A DNA stretch of 64,000 nt from Linnemannia elongata (taxonomy: Eukaryota; Mortierellomycota; Mortierellomycetes; Mortierellales; Mortierellaceae): contig JAXBDG010000002.1 of NCBI GenBank assembly GCA_036320915.1, forward strand, positions 1,984,001 through 2,048,000, given 5' to 3'. This document shows positions 21,062 to 31,100 of the stretch, one piece after another. The position numbers were made by a program, and so were the translations under genes. A model generated the notes under the pieces. The model did no database searches, had not been told where the DNA came from, and was given only the letters and a program-made list of their open reading frames with translations. Position 1 is the first letter of the stretch, and every line of letters starts with the position of its first letter.

Positions 21062-23420
21062 TTTTTTTTTTTTTTTTTTTGGAGCGTCAAAGTTTTAATC
21101 CGAAAACGGAAGTCTAAGTGTAGCTCATGCGAGCACGGTATTCTACGTCGTTATAGCAAAGCAGAATAGATAAAGTGTACAGCGCAAAACAGAGGAAACA
21201 CAATCCGTATTCTGCGCCAGGCGCACCTGCGCGTACCTCCGGATGACCCTTGCTGCCCTTCGGGGGCGGCTCAAGGGGGGAAACTAGGTGTCTTCCGTCT
21301 CGAACTCTTTAACTGTCATCGCTCCTCTTTTTCCATAATATCCATTCTCCTCCGGCCTTGTAAGGCCTCGATCACCGCTCGGTCGGCTGCATGTGTATCA
21401 TTCTGAACGCCAGGGCATCGCCCCTCCTCGTGCTCCGCTAGGGGCCGCCCGCACTCGCATTCATTTGCTCTGGGTTTCCGTCCATATATTTGTTGCCATT
21501 GTGACCTCGGCCGCTCCTCCGGGGGTTTGTGCTTCCGTCTTTCTGTGATACCCTGCTGTTTCTCCCATTCGACGGTTCTCTCGCATCGCGGTTTCCATAT
21601 TTTTTCTCGGCCCTCCTTCTCGATGAACTTGCAGAATAGTCGGCTGACCTGTTCGGCAACGCCCTTGGGCATCTCCTTGAAGACTTTGGCCCACTCATTG
21701 GGAAGAGCCTTGGGTACGAGCCCTCTGAGTATGTGGCAGACCGTCCACTTCTCATCGCCCGTGTATCCTTCGTGGCCGTCCTCCGTGCTTGGCCATTGGA
21801 TAATCCTCCTCAGCGCCACTTTGCTTGCTCTGACGCTCAACGCTACCCACTCAATCTCCTTGGGCTTTGTTTCTCCCTCCTTCCTTCTCTTCTTCCTCTC
21901 TCTGTTATAGTGTTTCGTGGCAATCGCTCCCCAGAAGTCAATCCTCCCGAGTCCGTCCTTCCAGATCTCGTCGTGGGCCTCCTTGCTCTCTGGGCATAAC
22001 CATACGTGCTCATTGTCCTCCGTCGTCGCATGACACTGTTGGCACTGATCGTTTTTGTACAGGTCTGGTCGTCGGGCATAAAAGGCGTCCATTGTCGGTA
22101 GCATGCCATGAGTTTTCTTTATCCTGTGGCTGCGTAGTCGGGTATCCTGCTGCGAGCTGAAGAATGTGTGTACTGGTTTGTTGTTGTGGATAATAGTAAG
22201 AGTACAGAGCCAGTCCGTGCCATCATAGTCCTGGATCGACCTCTTGTGCCTCTTGAGTGATCTTCATGTCTGGTGCCACCGTCTGGTTGTCTGCATCTTC
22301 AGGGCCTGTCTGGTATCGATCTCGAGTGTAGTGCCGGCCATTTTTGCTGTGTAACGCAGGTCGTCCTGATCCTCCGCTCTGACCTCCCACTCATTTCCTA
22401 CCACCGCCTGGGCCTCCTTGGCCGCTTTGTCTGCTGCCACATTCCACTTGTCGCCGCGATGTTCCTTGACCCATTCGACGGTTGTGGATCCTGTCCGCTC
22501 GCTGCATATCCGCGCTACTATTGCCCATTCCACCGCGCAATCGCACCTCAGTTTGGCCCTCACCGACGCTCTTCTCCTGTTGACTATAATGTCATTGAAC
22601 GTCTTGACCACCTTTTGATTGTCGAGTCGGATGCATACGTCCTGGTCTTGTGGTGTCGCGATGATGCCTGCTATGAGGCCCATGAGTTCGGGCTTGATGG
22701 ATGATGCGAATCCCTTGACTGTTCCTTGTATGACCGGTTGCTGTTCTCCTACCACCGCGAATGCCATCGAGCACCTGGCCTTCCCAAGATTGACCATTGA
22801 TCCGTCCGAATAAATATATCGTACTCCCGGCTGTGTGTGTTTCCTCTGTTCCTCCATGGCCGATTGCGTAGCCTCGTCCATGATAATGTGGTTGTAGCTG
22901 TGTTTCGGTGTATTGCTTGTCGCATGATGTTGCATCCGTTCCTTAATGGCAAGGAGCAGCGGGTAAGCCTCCGTCTTCAATTCCTTTAGTCGAGCCTTTA
23001 CCGCGCGCATTATTCTCCGCTTGGGCGGGAGCGCTCTCTCTAGCTCCTGTCTCCGTCTGTCTAGCTCAGCCTGTTTCTCGGTCTTCTTTCGACGCTTCTC
23101 CTCCTCTGCGGCCTCCTTTGCTGCCTGTTGTCTGAGTTTGTCTCTGACCTCCTTCTCTCATCGGATCTTTGTGTGGCGGTCAATAATCTGATTGCGTCTC
23201 TGCTTGAACGCCCTCAAGTTCGCCCTGTCCACTGCTTTGTCTCCTGTCGCCTTGGGTGGGGTCCATGGGATTCTGGGTTCTTCTGGCGTTTGCTGTAGTA
23301 AGTCGATGATGCGTGTTGTTTCTGGTGTTCTGTTCTGTGTGGTTGATTGTGTTGTTGGAGGTGTGTTCACGGGCACCCTTTCCTATATATTAAATGAGCA
23401 CATGATATATACGGCACTTT
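21062..23420 (-). mobile_element. Poly(A)-tailed non-LTR retroelement, RNase H-only form
   Basis: On the minus strand this region has one long frame (next entry) and a 3' end that finishes in a run of about 18 A (T on the plus strand, 21062-21080), as expected of a LINE-type element copied from poly(A) RNA. I find no endonuclease or reverse transcriptase between the 5' end (about 23400) and RNase H. The 5' boundary and target-site duplications are not clear. Confidence 0.65.
21316..23376 (-). pseudogene. LINE-type RNase H plus zinc-knuckle polyprotein, two in-frame stops
   Basis: A single minus-strand frame of about 687 codons is interrupted only by TGA at 23158-23160 and TGA at 22264-22266. 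The order is a Pro/Thr-rich start, a Lys/Glu-rich helical stretch, an RNase H domain, and then a C-terminal zinc-binding region. RNase H keeps its four acidic residues: D in YIYSDGS, E in KPELMGLIAG, D in RLDNQKVV and D in WNVAADKAAKE. The zinc motif CQQCHATTEDNEHVWLC (C-x2-C-x8-H-x3-C) is the block that follows RNase H in many LINE polyproteins. No ATG opens the frame at its 5' end, where the sequence ATATATAG|GAAAGG could be a 3' splice site. Function: removal of RNA from RNA:DNA hybrids. Confidence 0.7.
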
Positions 23421-24098
23421 TCTAAATTGCATAGTTGCACGACGGTCCATGCTCAACATCATGCTATCGATGAGATCTCCCCTTTCTTTTTTCACCCACC
23501 CCCACTCTTACTTTTTTCGCCCACCTCCTTCAATTTTACAACAACAACAACAACAACAAGAACAATAACAGCAACAAACATCCACCAGCATCAGCATGGC
23601 ATGGACAGACATGAAAATGCAGCATGGCATCACACACGCACGAGGACAGCACGGCATGAACGGCAACGAGGACGCAGATTGGCATCGACAAACGTGACGA
23701 CGCGAGCACTTAAACCACAAGGAAGAACAAGAAGAAGACCCCAGACACTATTCTACTGAACAAGATCAATGAACAGCAGAGTAACGGTATGTGTTGGCCT
23801 AAGGAGAGTGTAAAAGTTGTATTGCTTCTTAAATAGCAAAGCGTCTTACAATTATATTGCAGTATGTTGCATCTCAATGGCTGCTCCACTCGCCTCGCTC
23901 TTATCATTCTTTACAAAGGGCAGCTCTTAGTCCTCATGTATATATCCGTATAAGGATCAATAAAGGCACCCGATTTCTTTCTCACCATTTTCTCTTCCCC
24001 AGCTGTTTTACATACTACCAGTATCAGTTCCAATTTCTCTTACTCTTTGACCACATTTTGACACATCTTCCACAGTCTCAAGCTTTATCCTCTTCAAA
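23421..24098. other. Gene-free stretch with a CAA-type microsatellite
   Basis: No supported gene. There is an ACAACAACAAC repeat at about 23538-23575 and an AT-rich stretch before the small ORF at 24099. TATATATCC at about 23939 could be a core promoter element for that ORF, but this is only a guess. Confidence 0.3.
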
Positions 24099-24431
24099 AT
24101 GGGCAAACCATCCACGTCTGTTTCGACCCGTACCCGTTCTACCGCTGCTGCTGTAGCGAAGCAAGTCTATGTCAGTGTCTGTATGCAGCTATGTTCATTT
24201 TTTTGCTCAATTCTGTTCATCCCTCAACTTCAGTTTATTTTTCCTACTTATCGCAGGCAACAGTCCTCTTTGAACCCCAAGATTCTTGGTTCGGCGGCTG
24301 CAGCGCATGGTAAAGGGCTCACTACCCTCAAGAAACGCAGGCGCTGCAACACAGAGGATGCACACAACGACAATGAAACTATCATGAATGTCCTCTCAAC
24401 AGATTCTACCCCCACAAAAAAATATAGTTGA
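24099..24431 (+). CDS. Small hypothetical basic protein
   Basis: An open frame of 110 aa starts MGKPSTSVSTRTRSTAAAVA and ends with a Lys/Arg-rich patch (LTTLKKRRRC) and TDSTPTKKYS. The middle (about residues 23-52) is hydrophobic and pyrimidine-rich at DNA level, ending in TTATCGCAG. It may be an intron, in which case the protein is about 75 aa. Candidate donors are weak (GTCTAT or GTCTGT), so the structure is unresolved. The basic patch could be a nuclear signal. No family is recognised. Confidence 0.35.
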   Translation: MGKPSTSVSTRTRSTAAAVAKQVYVSVCMQLCSFFCSILFIPQLQFIFPTYRRQQSSLNPKILGSAAAAHGKGLTTLKKRRRCNTEDAHNDNETIMNVLSTDSTPTKKYS

Positions 24432-24674
24432 GCCCGGGCCAGCCGAGCATTTCATGCTAACCCTTCCTCTTTCCGTCGAAGGAACGGGTCAAGAATAAAA
24501 ACCAAGAGAAGGACGATGGAGATAGAGACGACTGCAAAACGACTTCACTCTTTCCTCTCTTCTTTACTTTCATCCATCTCCGCTCATCACACTCGTCGCC
24601 AAACTTCCTTGCATTCATTCATTCAGTCAGTCAGTCACTCCTTCATCCTCACACTCACTCATCCAACTTCAGCC

Positions 24675-26381
24675 ATGGGACTGACAAAGACTTACAAAGA
24701 TGGGACCACGCCTGTTGTAGCCATTATCGGCTCAGGGTAAGACAAACGCCGTCAAAAATAGTCCATTGGCCAATTGTACATACCGAGAGTGCACCAGCTA
24801 ACCTTTAATAGCAACATAGATTCTCGGGTCTATGTGCGGCAATCAGGATCCAGACACAGCTCAGCCTCTCGACATTCACCATCTTTGAGCTCGAGCCAGA
24901 TATTGGCGGCACCTGGTGGTCCAACACCTACCCCGGATGTGCTTGCGATGTCAAAGCCCACAACTACGCTTTCTCCTTCGAACCCAACTACAACTGGTCC
25001 TGCAACTATGCGCCTCAACCCGAGATCTGGAATTACCTCCGAAACACCGCACGCAAGTATAAGCTCTACGAGAAGATTCAGTTCCGTACCGAGATCACGC
25101 ATGTAGCTTGGCATGAAGGGCGACAGAAGTGGATTCTGAACCATGTCAACCTCAACAATGGAGAGCGCGGGCGGACTGAGGCTGATATTGTGTTCTCGGG
25201 TATGGGACCCTTGCGTATCCCGCAAATCCCCAAGGAGTTTGAGAATTTTGAAGGGCCAAAGTGGCACACGGCTCAGTGGAACCACGCCTACGATTTGACC
25301 AACAAGCGCGTGGCTGTTGTCGGGAGTGGCGCCAGCGCGATTCAGGTGGTGCCGTCGATCGTCAAGAAGGTCAAGACCCTGGAGTACTATCAAAGGACGG
25401 CTTCGTACATTGTCCCACGCAGGAACTCGACTTACAGCTCTCTCTGGAAATGGATCTTCCGCACCATCCCCTTTGTCCACTTCATTTACTACAAGCTCCT
25501 CTACTGGTCCTCAGAGTTCACTGTTGCCGCCTTCTCGTCTAAGCTGAAAGACTTGATCCCTCGCAAGGTCATGACCTTGATGGCCTGGTTCTTCCGGTAC
25601 GTCCAAGTTCGCGACAAGGGTTTGAGAAAGAAGTTGACGCCGACCTACGACATGGGCTGCCGTCGCATTGTGGTCTCGTCCAACTACTACCCAGCCTTGA
25701 CACGCAAGAACGTCAGTGTTCATACCGAGCCCATTGTCGGCGTAAAGGGTCAGACGTTGAAGTTGAAGGATGGGTCTGAGCAAGAGGTCGATGCATTAAT
25801 TCTAGCGACGGGATTCCATGTCCAGGAGATCTTCCCCAAGGGCTTCATGATTGGCAAGGGGGGTGAGTGCATCAACACCGTTTTTGGCAAGAACCCGCAT
25901 ACCTACTATGGCCTCACTGCTCCCGAGACGCCCAACATGTTCTTTCTCCTTGGACCCAACACCGGCCTTGGGTAAGTTCCCCTTTCTTCATACGTTGTGG
26001 CTGCCATGTGCGAACACAGAAACAAAGTAACTGAGCAATTACATTTGGCTCACACCACCTTTGTTGTCCTTAACGAAATCAAATAGACACAACAGCATTT
26101 TGTTCATGGTGGAGGCGCAAGTTGAGTACGCGATTAAGACGATCTCACACATGATGGAAAAGGATCTGTCTTCGATCCAGGTGACCAGAGAGGCGTGCAA
26201 GGAGTTCATCGACGAGCTGGACGAAAAAATGAAGGGTATGGTTTGGTCGTCATCCTGCAAGAGCTGGTACCAGAACGATGAGGGAAGAGTCACAGCCTTG
26301 TGGTGGAGCTCTTGCACGCATTACTGGTGGCGTCTCAGAAACTTTCATCCAAAGCGGTTCGTCGGCGTAAAGAGGATCTGA
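24675..26381 (+). CDS. FAD-dependent monooxygenase, Baeyer-Villiger / flavin-containing type
   Basis: Three exons, 24675..24736, 24820..25971 and 26087..26381, close in phase and give 502 aa. The first Rossmann motif AIIGSGFSGLCAA (FAD) is split by intron 1. The second, VAVVGSGASAIQ, binds NADPH. Between them lies FEGPKWHTAQWNH, the fingerprint block (F-x-G-x3-H-x3-W) of Baeyer-Villiger and related flavin monooxygenases. LATGFHVQ and LLGPNTGLGHNS follow near the C-terminus and are also typical. Such enzymes insert oxygen into ketones or oxidise N/S atoms using NADPH and O2. The substrate is unknown. GCACDVKAHNYAFSFEPN after the first motif is the usual family context. An upstream ATG at 24516 is in frame but is more likely leader. 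Confidence 0.9.
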
Positions 26382-26481
26382 GGCGGAGGGGTGTTATGCT
26401 TGTGTAGTGCCATTGGATAACGAACAATTTATACCATGAATACATATATATGATTAGCAACATGAAGCAGTCGACTGACTT

Positions 26482-27990
26482 TTATTTAAGGACCTTGGGG
26501 TCAGCCCAGTCAGGCATGTCAACTTCAAATTTCCAGTCGGGTCCTTGGTATCTAATAGCCCTGAGCCAGATCTTCATGTTATTAGGGTTGGGCATGTTGG
26601 CTGCGTCCTGCTCCTCCTTGCATTTGTGACATGGTGTTTCTGGGGTGATGTAGTAGGGCATGTATGGTTGACGTTCTGGTGGGATGTCGACTGGATAGAA
26701 GCGCGTCTCACCGCTGGCGGTGGCAGTGGGGTTCCTCTGTGCCCAGTCAGAACTGTAGTCTGGGTTGTAGAGCTTGTCGTTAGCGATAGGATGTTGGAGG
26801 TGTGCGACGTGGAGGCGGATCTGGTGTTGCCTTCCTGTCTTCAAATGGCCTGTATAATTTAGTCCGCAATTCTCAATGGCTAGTCAGTATCGTACGTTCC
26901 ATTCACAAATATCTGGGAGAAGCTAAAAAAAAAAGGACCTAGAGAACAACGACTTACACCGGACAAGGCTGGTGTTGGAGGCAAGGTCAAACCATATTCG
27001 CTCAAACCGAGTCTCTGAGGGCTTTCCTGCAGGATCGATAGTAACTTTTCCGCCTTGCGGCATAATGGGCTCAGTGACAACAATAGGGCCCTCAGGGAAC
27101 TCTCCAACAACTCGACAGACATATTCCTTCTGCACCTGAGAGTTTAGTTCCGTGTCATTAGTGTCATTAGTGTTGGGAGGTTGGAACCGTTCCCGGACCG
27201 CAGTATCGGACACATTGGCGAATATAACAACTCCTGAGGTAACAGCATCCAGACGGTTGATGGCGTGCATGTAAGTCGGAATGTCATTATCGCTTCGTAG
27301 GATTTCAAGAGCCGTGTTGAAGAAACTGAGCTCGTTTGGGTGTACTGTTATTCCGTGTGGTTTGTCGAATACGACGTAGTCTACTGTCTGCTCGATGATT
27401 TTGATCGGAGTGTCAGGTACTGGAGGCTCTAGTAGTTATGGAGGATGTAAAAGAGATTAGCAAAAGTAACATTAGGCCTTTCATTTGACCTATGTTCCAA
27501 GTTGATATGATTCCTTACCATGTCTATGACAGTTATTGGAACGAAGACTCTCTCCGCCTTTCAGGATGTATTCAGGAGATACAATGCTGTCGTTCACAAG
27601 GACATCGCCTCTCTTCATCGCCTCGACCTGTTGTCAACGAGCAAAAAATATCAGCCGAGGTCAGCCATTGCCCTATCAATTCATGTCATTAGAACAAAGA
27701 AACACCAATTGACTTACAATCATACTTTGAGTACATCTGCGGGGCATTTCCGAGGCAAAGATCTCGGGCACGGTCCGGTTGACCCAACGCTGCTTCACTT
27801 GTGCCAGGTAGGTTTGTTTGTAGGGGAGGACCTTGCGAAGGCCGCCTTCGAAAATAAACTCTGGGCGGGGGGTCTCGATGATGGCCGTCTTTCCCTTGCG
27901 TGGTTTTACGACCTTCGGCATAGCTGTTGTAAGAATGTGAGAAGAGGGTGATGTCCTTGAGGCGAATGCGACGAAGGAAGAGCGGAGCAT
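26482..27990 (-). CDS. RluA-family RNA pseudouridine synthase (Pus9/Rib2-like)
   Basis: Four exons on the minus strand close in phase: 27990..27718, 27627..27519, 27428..26958 and 26849..26482, giving 406 aa. If translation starts at the second Met (MPKVV, 27921), it is 383 aa. The RluA catalytic block appears as HAINRLDAVTSGVVIFA, with the Asp nucleophile in RLD. Other family marks are GDVLVNDSIVSPEYIL (S4-like RNA-binding part), CHRHEPPVPDTPIKI, YVVFDKPHGITVHP and LVRCHLKTGRQHQIRLH. The enzyme isomerises uridine in tRNA or other RNA. HRHEPPV and overall order are most like yeast Pus9/Rib2. Rib2's deaminase part is absent. The first 23 residues are Ser/Arg-rich and could target mitochondria. 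It is divergent from BRCA2, 183 bp between starts. Confidence 0.9.
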
Positions 27991-28173
27991 GGCATGGAGA
28001 AGAAGAGAAAAGTGCTGTCTTGTTGCACCTTTTGTTCTGTCGAAAAACAGTCTGTCGGAATCACAGTCACTCTAGATCAAATCAGTTGAAGAGGCCGAGC
28101 GCGTCCACTTCGTTTTGTTGTTTCATACTTTCTTTGCTGTCGCACACACCAACAAAAACAGGGATCCCCATCG
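27991..28173. promoter_or_regulatory. Short divergent region, pseudouridine synthase / BRCA2
   Basis: Only 183 bp separate the proposed start codons of the two head-to-head genes, or about 252 bp if the second Met of the synthase is used. A shared promoter is inferred from the spacing. No TATA-like element is obvious. Confidence 0.45.
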
Positions 28174-31100
28174 ATGGCCTGCACACCTGGAGGATCCGGG
28201 GTCACTGCATCCAACAACTGCGACAGCAACAACAGCAGCAACAACAGCAACAACAACAACAACAACAAAATCCATCGCATTATGGTCCCTTGTCCGACTC
28301 ACACCCACGGACATCCCACCATCGTCCTTACCCACCTCTCTCCATTTGCTCATAATCGCCACCAAAATCGACCCCAGGCCGATGCTGGTCTTTCTGCACG
28401 GCAAACTAAGCAGAGTTCACAAAGCTCTGCCTCAGCTTCCAACCAAGGGCAACACCAGCGAAGACCTTCACCAGGCTTTGACAGGGCGTTTGACGATGAG
28501 TTGTGGAAGCTCATTCCTTACAGCATGAGGCTCCACTCTTCCTCCAAGAGCCCTTCTCCGCCGCCACCACCGTCTCCTCCGTTGGCACGACGTCCTTCGC
28601 TTTCTGATACCATCGGCAACTCAGGAACACGGTTAATGGTGGGTGAAGTTAGAGGTGACGGACCTCAATACTCTTATTTCCGTGCCTGGTCCAACAAACT
28701 CTCAGTTCTGACAGTCTTTGTACGTTCTTGTTAAATTTAGGATCCCGGCGAGGCTCCACCGTTTACTTCGATCAGACAAATCAGAGGATCGCCCAGTTCT
28801 TCAGACGCAGTAAGCTTCGCCCTTTCAGGCAGATTCGCACACCTTGTACTCAATACACGCCTCATATTGCCATTTTACTGACATGTTATGCCCTTACTTT
28901 ATGTAGACTCTGTCACCGGCTGCTCCTTCCAGGAAACGACGAAACAGTAACCCATCGCCCGCTAAGAACTCCAAAAGGACGATTGTCAGTCAATCATCAT
29001 CTCGGGAATCATCAGCCTCCCCAGAAGATCTGTCGAAGATGCGCCTAGACGACGGAAATCCGTTTGAAGTACAATCACACTTTAACAACAGCATGCAGGA
29101 GAGGTCTGGATCTACCAGTTCCCGACCACAGGAACGCTTACAACGAGCGAACATTATATATAGAAGCCAACAAGACCAGCCATATTCTCGCAGAAACCAG
29201 CCCTCAACACCGCCCACGTTGCGTCACCGAGGCAGATCCTTGGGACCAGAGTCACCAGGAGGTTCACCAAGTCTAGTTGATGTGCGCAGTTGGCCTCTCC
29301 GCACCGACTCTGACACGCTCCGTAGGGTCGATGAAGAGATCGTTCAGGGCGATTCTACGTCTACGAGAGGATCCAGCCCTGAAGGGTCTTCAATGAGACT
29401 GGTACGGACTAATGGAGGGCATTTCACAGGAGTCCCTCAAGATTCGGATTCTCAGGCAACCCAAACACCCCAAAATACACTTCGTTACTTTGATCCAGAC
29501 ATTGTTCCATCGAGAGTCGGTCGGGCAGACGCAGAAATGGCTCAGGAGCGTGGATTATTACTGGAGGATTCCAAAACACCTACAAGGTTCAGCGGAAGAA
29601 GGCTTTCAATATCGTCTACGAGCACAAAGAGTCTCCACAACGACTCTCCCATTTCAGCTCGCACGGTCTCCCGTCGCCACAGCGTTGCAGAGATCGAGTC
29701 TCCGACTTTCAAGACACCAACCAGATCTAGGCGGAAATCGTCGTTTGGAAGAGTGCTTAGGGATGATGGGTCGTTGAGCTCAGGACTGATCAGCTCGCTT
29801 CCAGAGAGTTCGCCTATGGGTATCGATTGGTCGCAGTCGCTTGAGACCCCGGCCAGGAGACGCCAATCTCAGGGAACTGCCAAGACGCCCATCACGAATG
29901 TGCTCCAGAGACTTCGTGGCTTGCCGACAACACCCAAGGGCGAGGAGCAGTCACCGGCAGGAGAGTTTACGGACTGGAACCCTTCTCTCGAAACACCACC
30001 CAGGAAAGTATCACTGGCTGAAAAGCATGACATTTCAGAATCAAGGATCAGCGCAAAAGTCCTGGACGACCTTCGAGGTGTTCCTAGCAGCTCACGGGCG
30101 CCTGCACTGCATCAGCCTGTAGAAAAGCAGAACGTCATCTCGTCGCAAGATGAGGATGGCTCCTTCTACTCTGCTGCTTCCTCTATCTTGTCAGACGACG
30201 ACGACGATTACCAAAATGCTGCAGGAGCCACTGCTATTAGAGATAACGCGGATCAGGGGCAAGCGCCAGGTACTAGTGTCAGCACCAACACGAACGACAG
30301 CTATCCTGCGGAATCGATAATGAGCCCAGCAGTATCCTCGTTCGACCATGCCGAGCCAGCAGCTGACCATTCGCCAATCTCCTGTGACGACGCGGGGACA
30401 TTACTTGCCCCGATTACGCAGGAGCGCGTGGAAGGATCGCCAATCGTCGACAGCCCTTTGGAGAGCCAAGTCTTCCCAGAGAGCCAAGAGGACATGTTTG
30501 ATGGTGTCACGAGTGCGGAGATCAACCATGCACTCATGGCCCGTTCGACCCAGGGGAGCCATCACCTTTCACAACCTGAGGAGAGTCATGGCGATCAGAC
30601 CGGAATTCTCCTTACAACGTCAGCAAATCCGTCTGCTTTGCCACGCAGGACTTCTCATCCCATCAACGTAAACCCGATCAGTCCTGTCGGATTTCGGTCA
30701 GCATCTGGGAGGTCTACTTTTCAGGTGTCAGCGGAGCGTTTGAGCGCTGCTCGCCGGTTGTTGGAGGGCGACTCCAAGGAAGTTACTGGCGAGAACGGCG
30801 AAACTGGGAACGACGCGGCGGTGCAAGCACTCGCCTCGAGCATGCTGGAGGTAGCTGGCACCTGTGGACAAGGAAAGATTAATGCGGAGGAAAATTTGCA
30901 GGAGTTAAGGTCAAGGGGACGACGTGAACACATGGAAAATAGAGACGCACAAAACGATGAGAGTCGCCAGGAATCGCCAGAGGTGGAGTCTGAGGATGAT
31001 TTCGGCAACATTCGATACAGCCAGCTCGATGACGGCTTCAATGTTGTCCCCGAGGCCACCCAAAAGCCCAGGAAGTGGTCTAATATCTCTAATTCAAGCA

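Noticed and set aside
28077..28404. Poly-Gln and poly-Val frames over the CAA repeat before BRCA2
   Set aside because: They are alternative frames of a trinucleotide repeat. The frame that joins in phase to BRCA2 exon 2 is the Asn/Ser one.
28720..28740. GTACGT...TAG as a 21-nt intron in BRCA2
   Set aside because: Too short for a spliceosomal intron. The GTGGGT donor at 28639 gives a 102-nt intron in the same phase.
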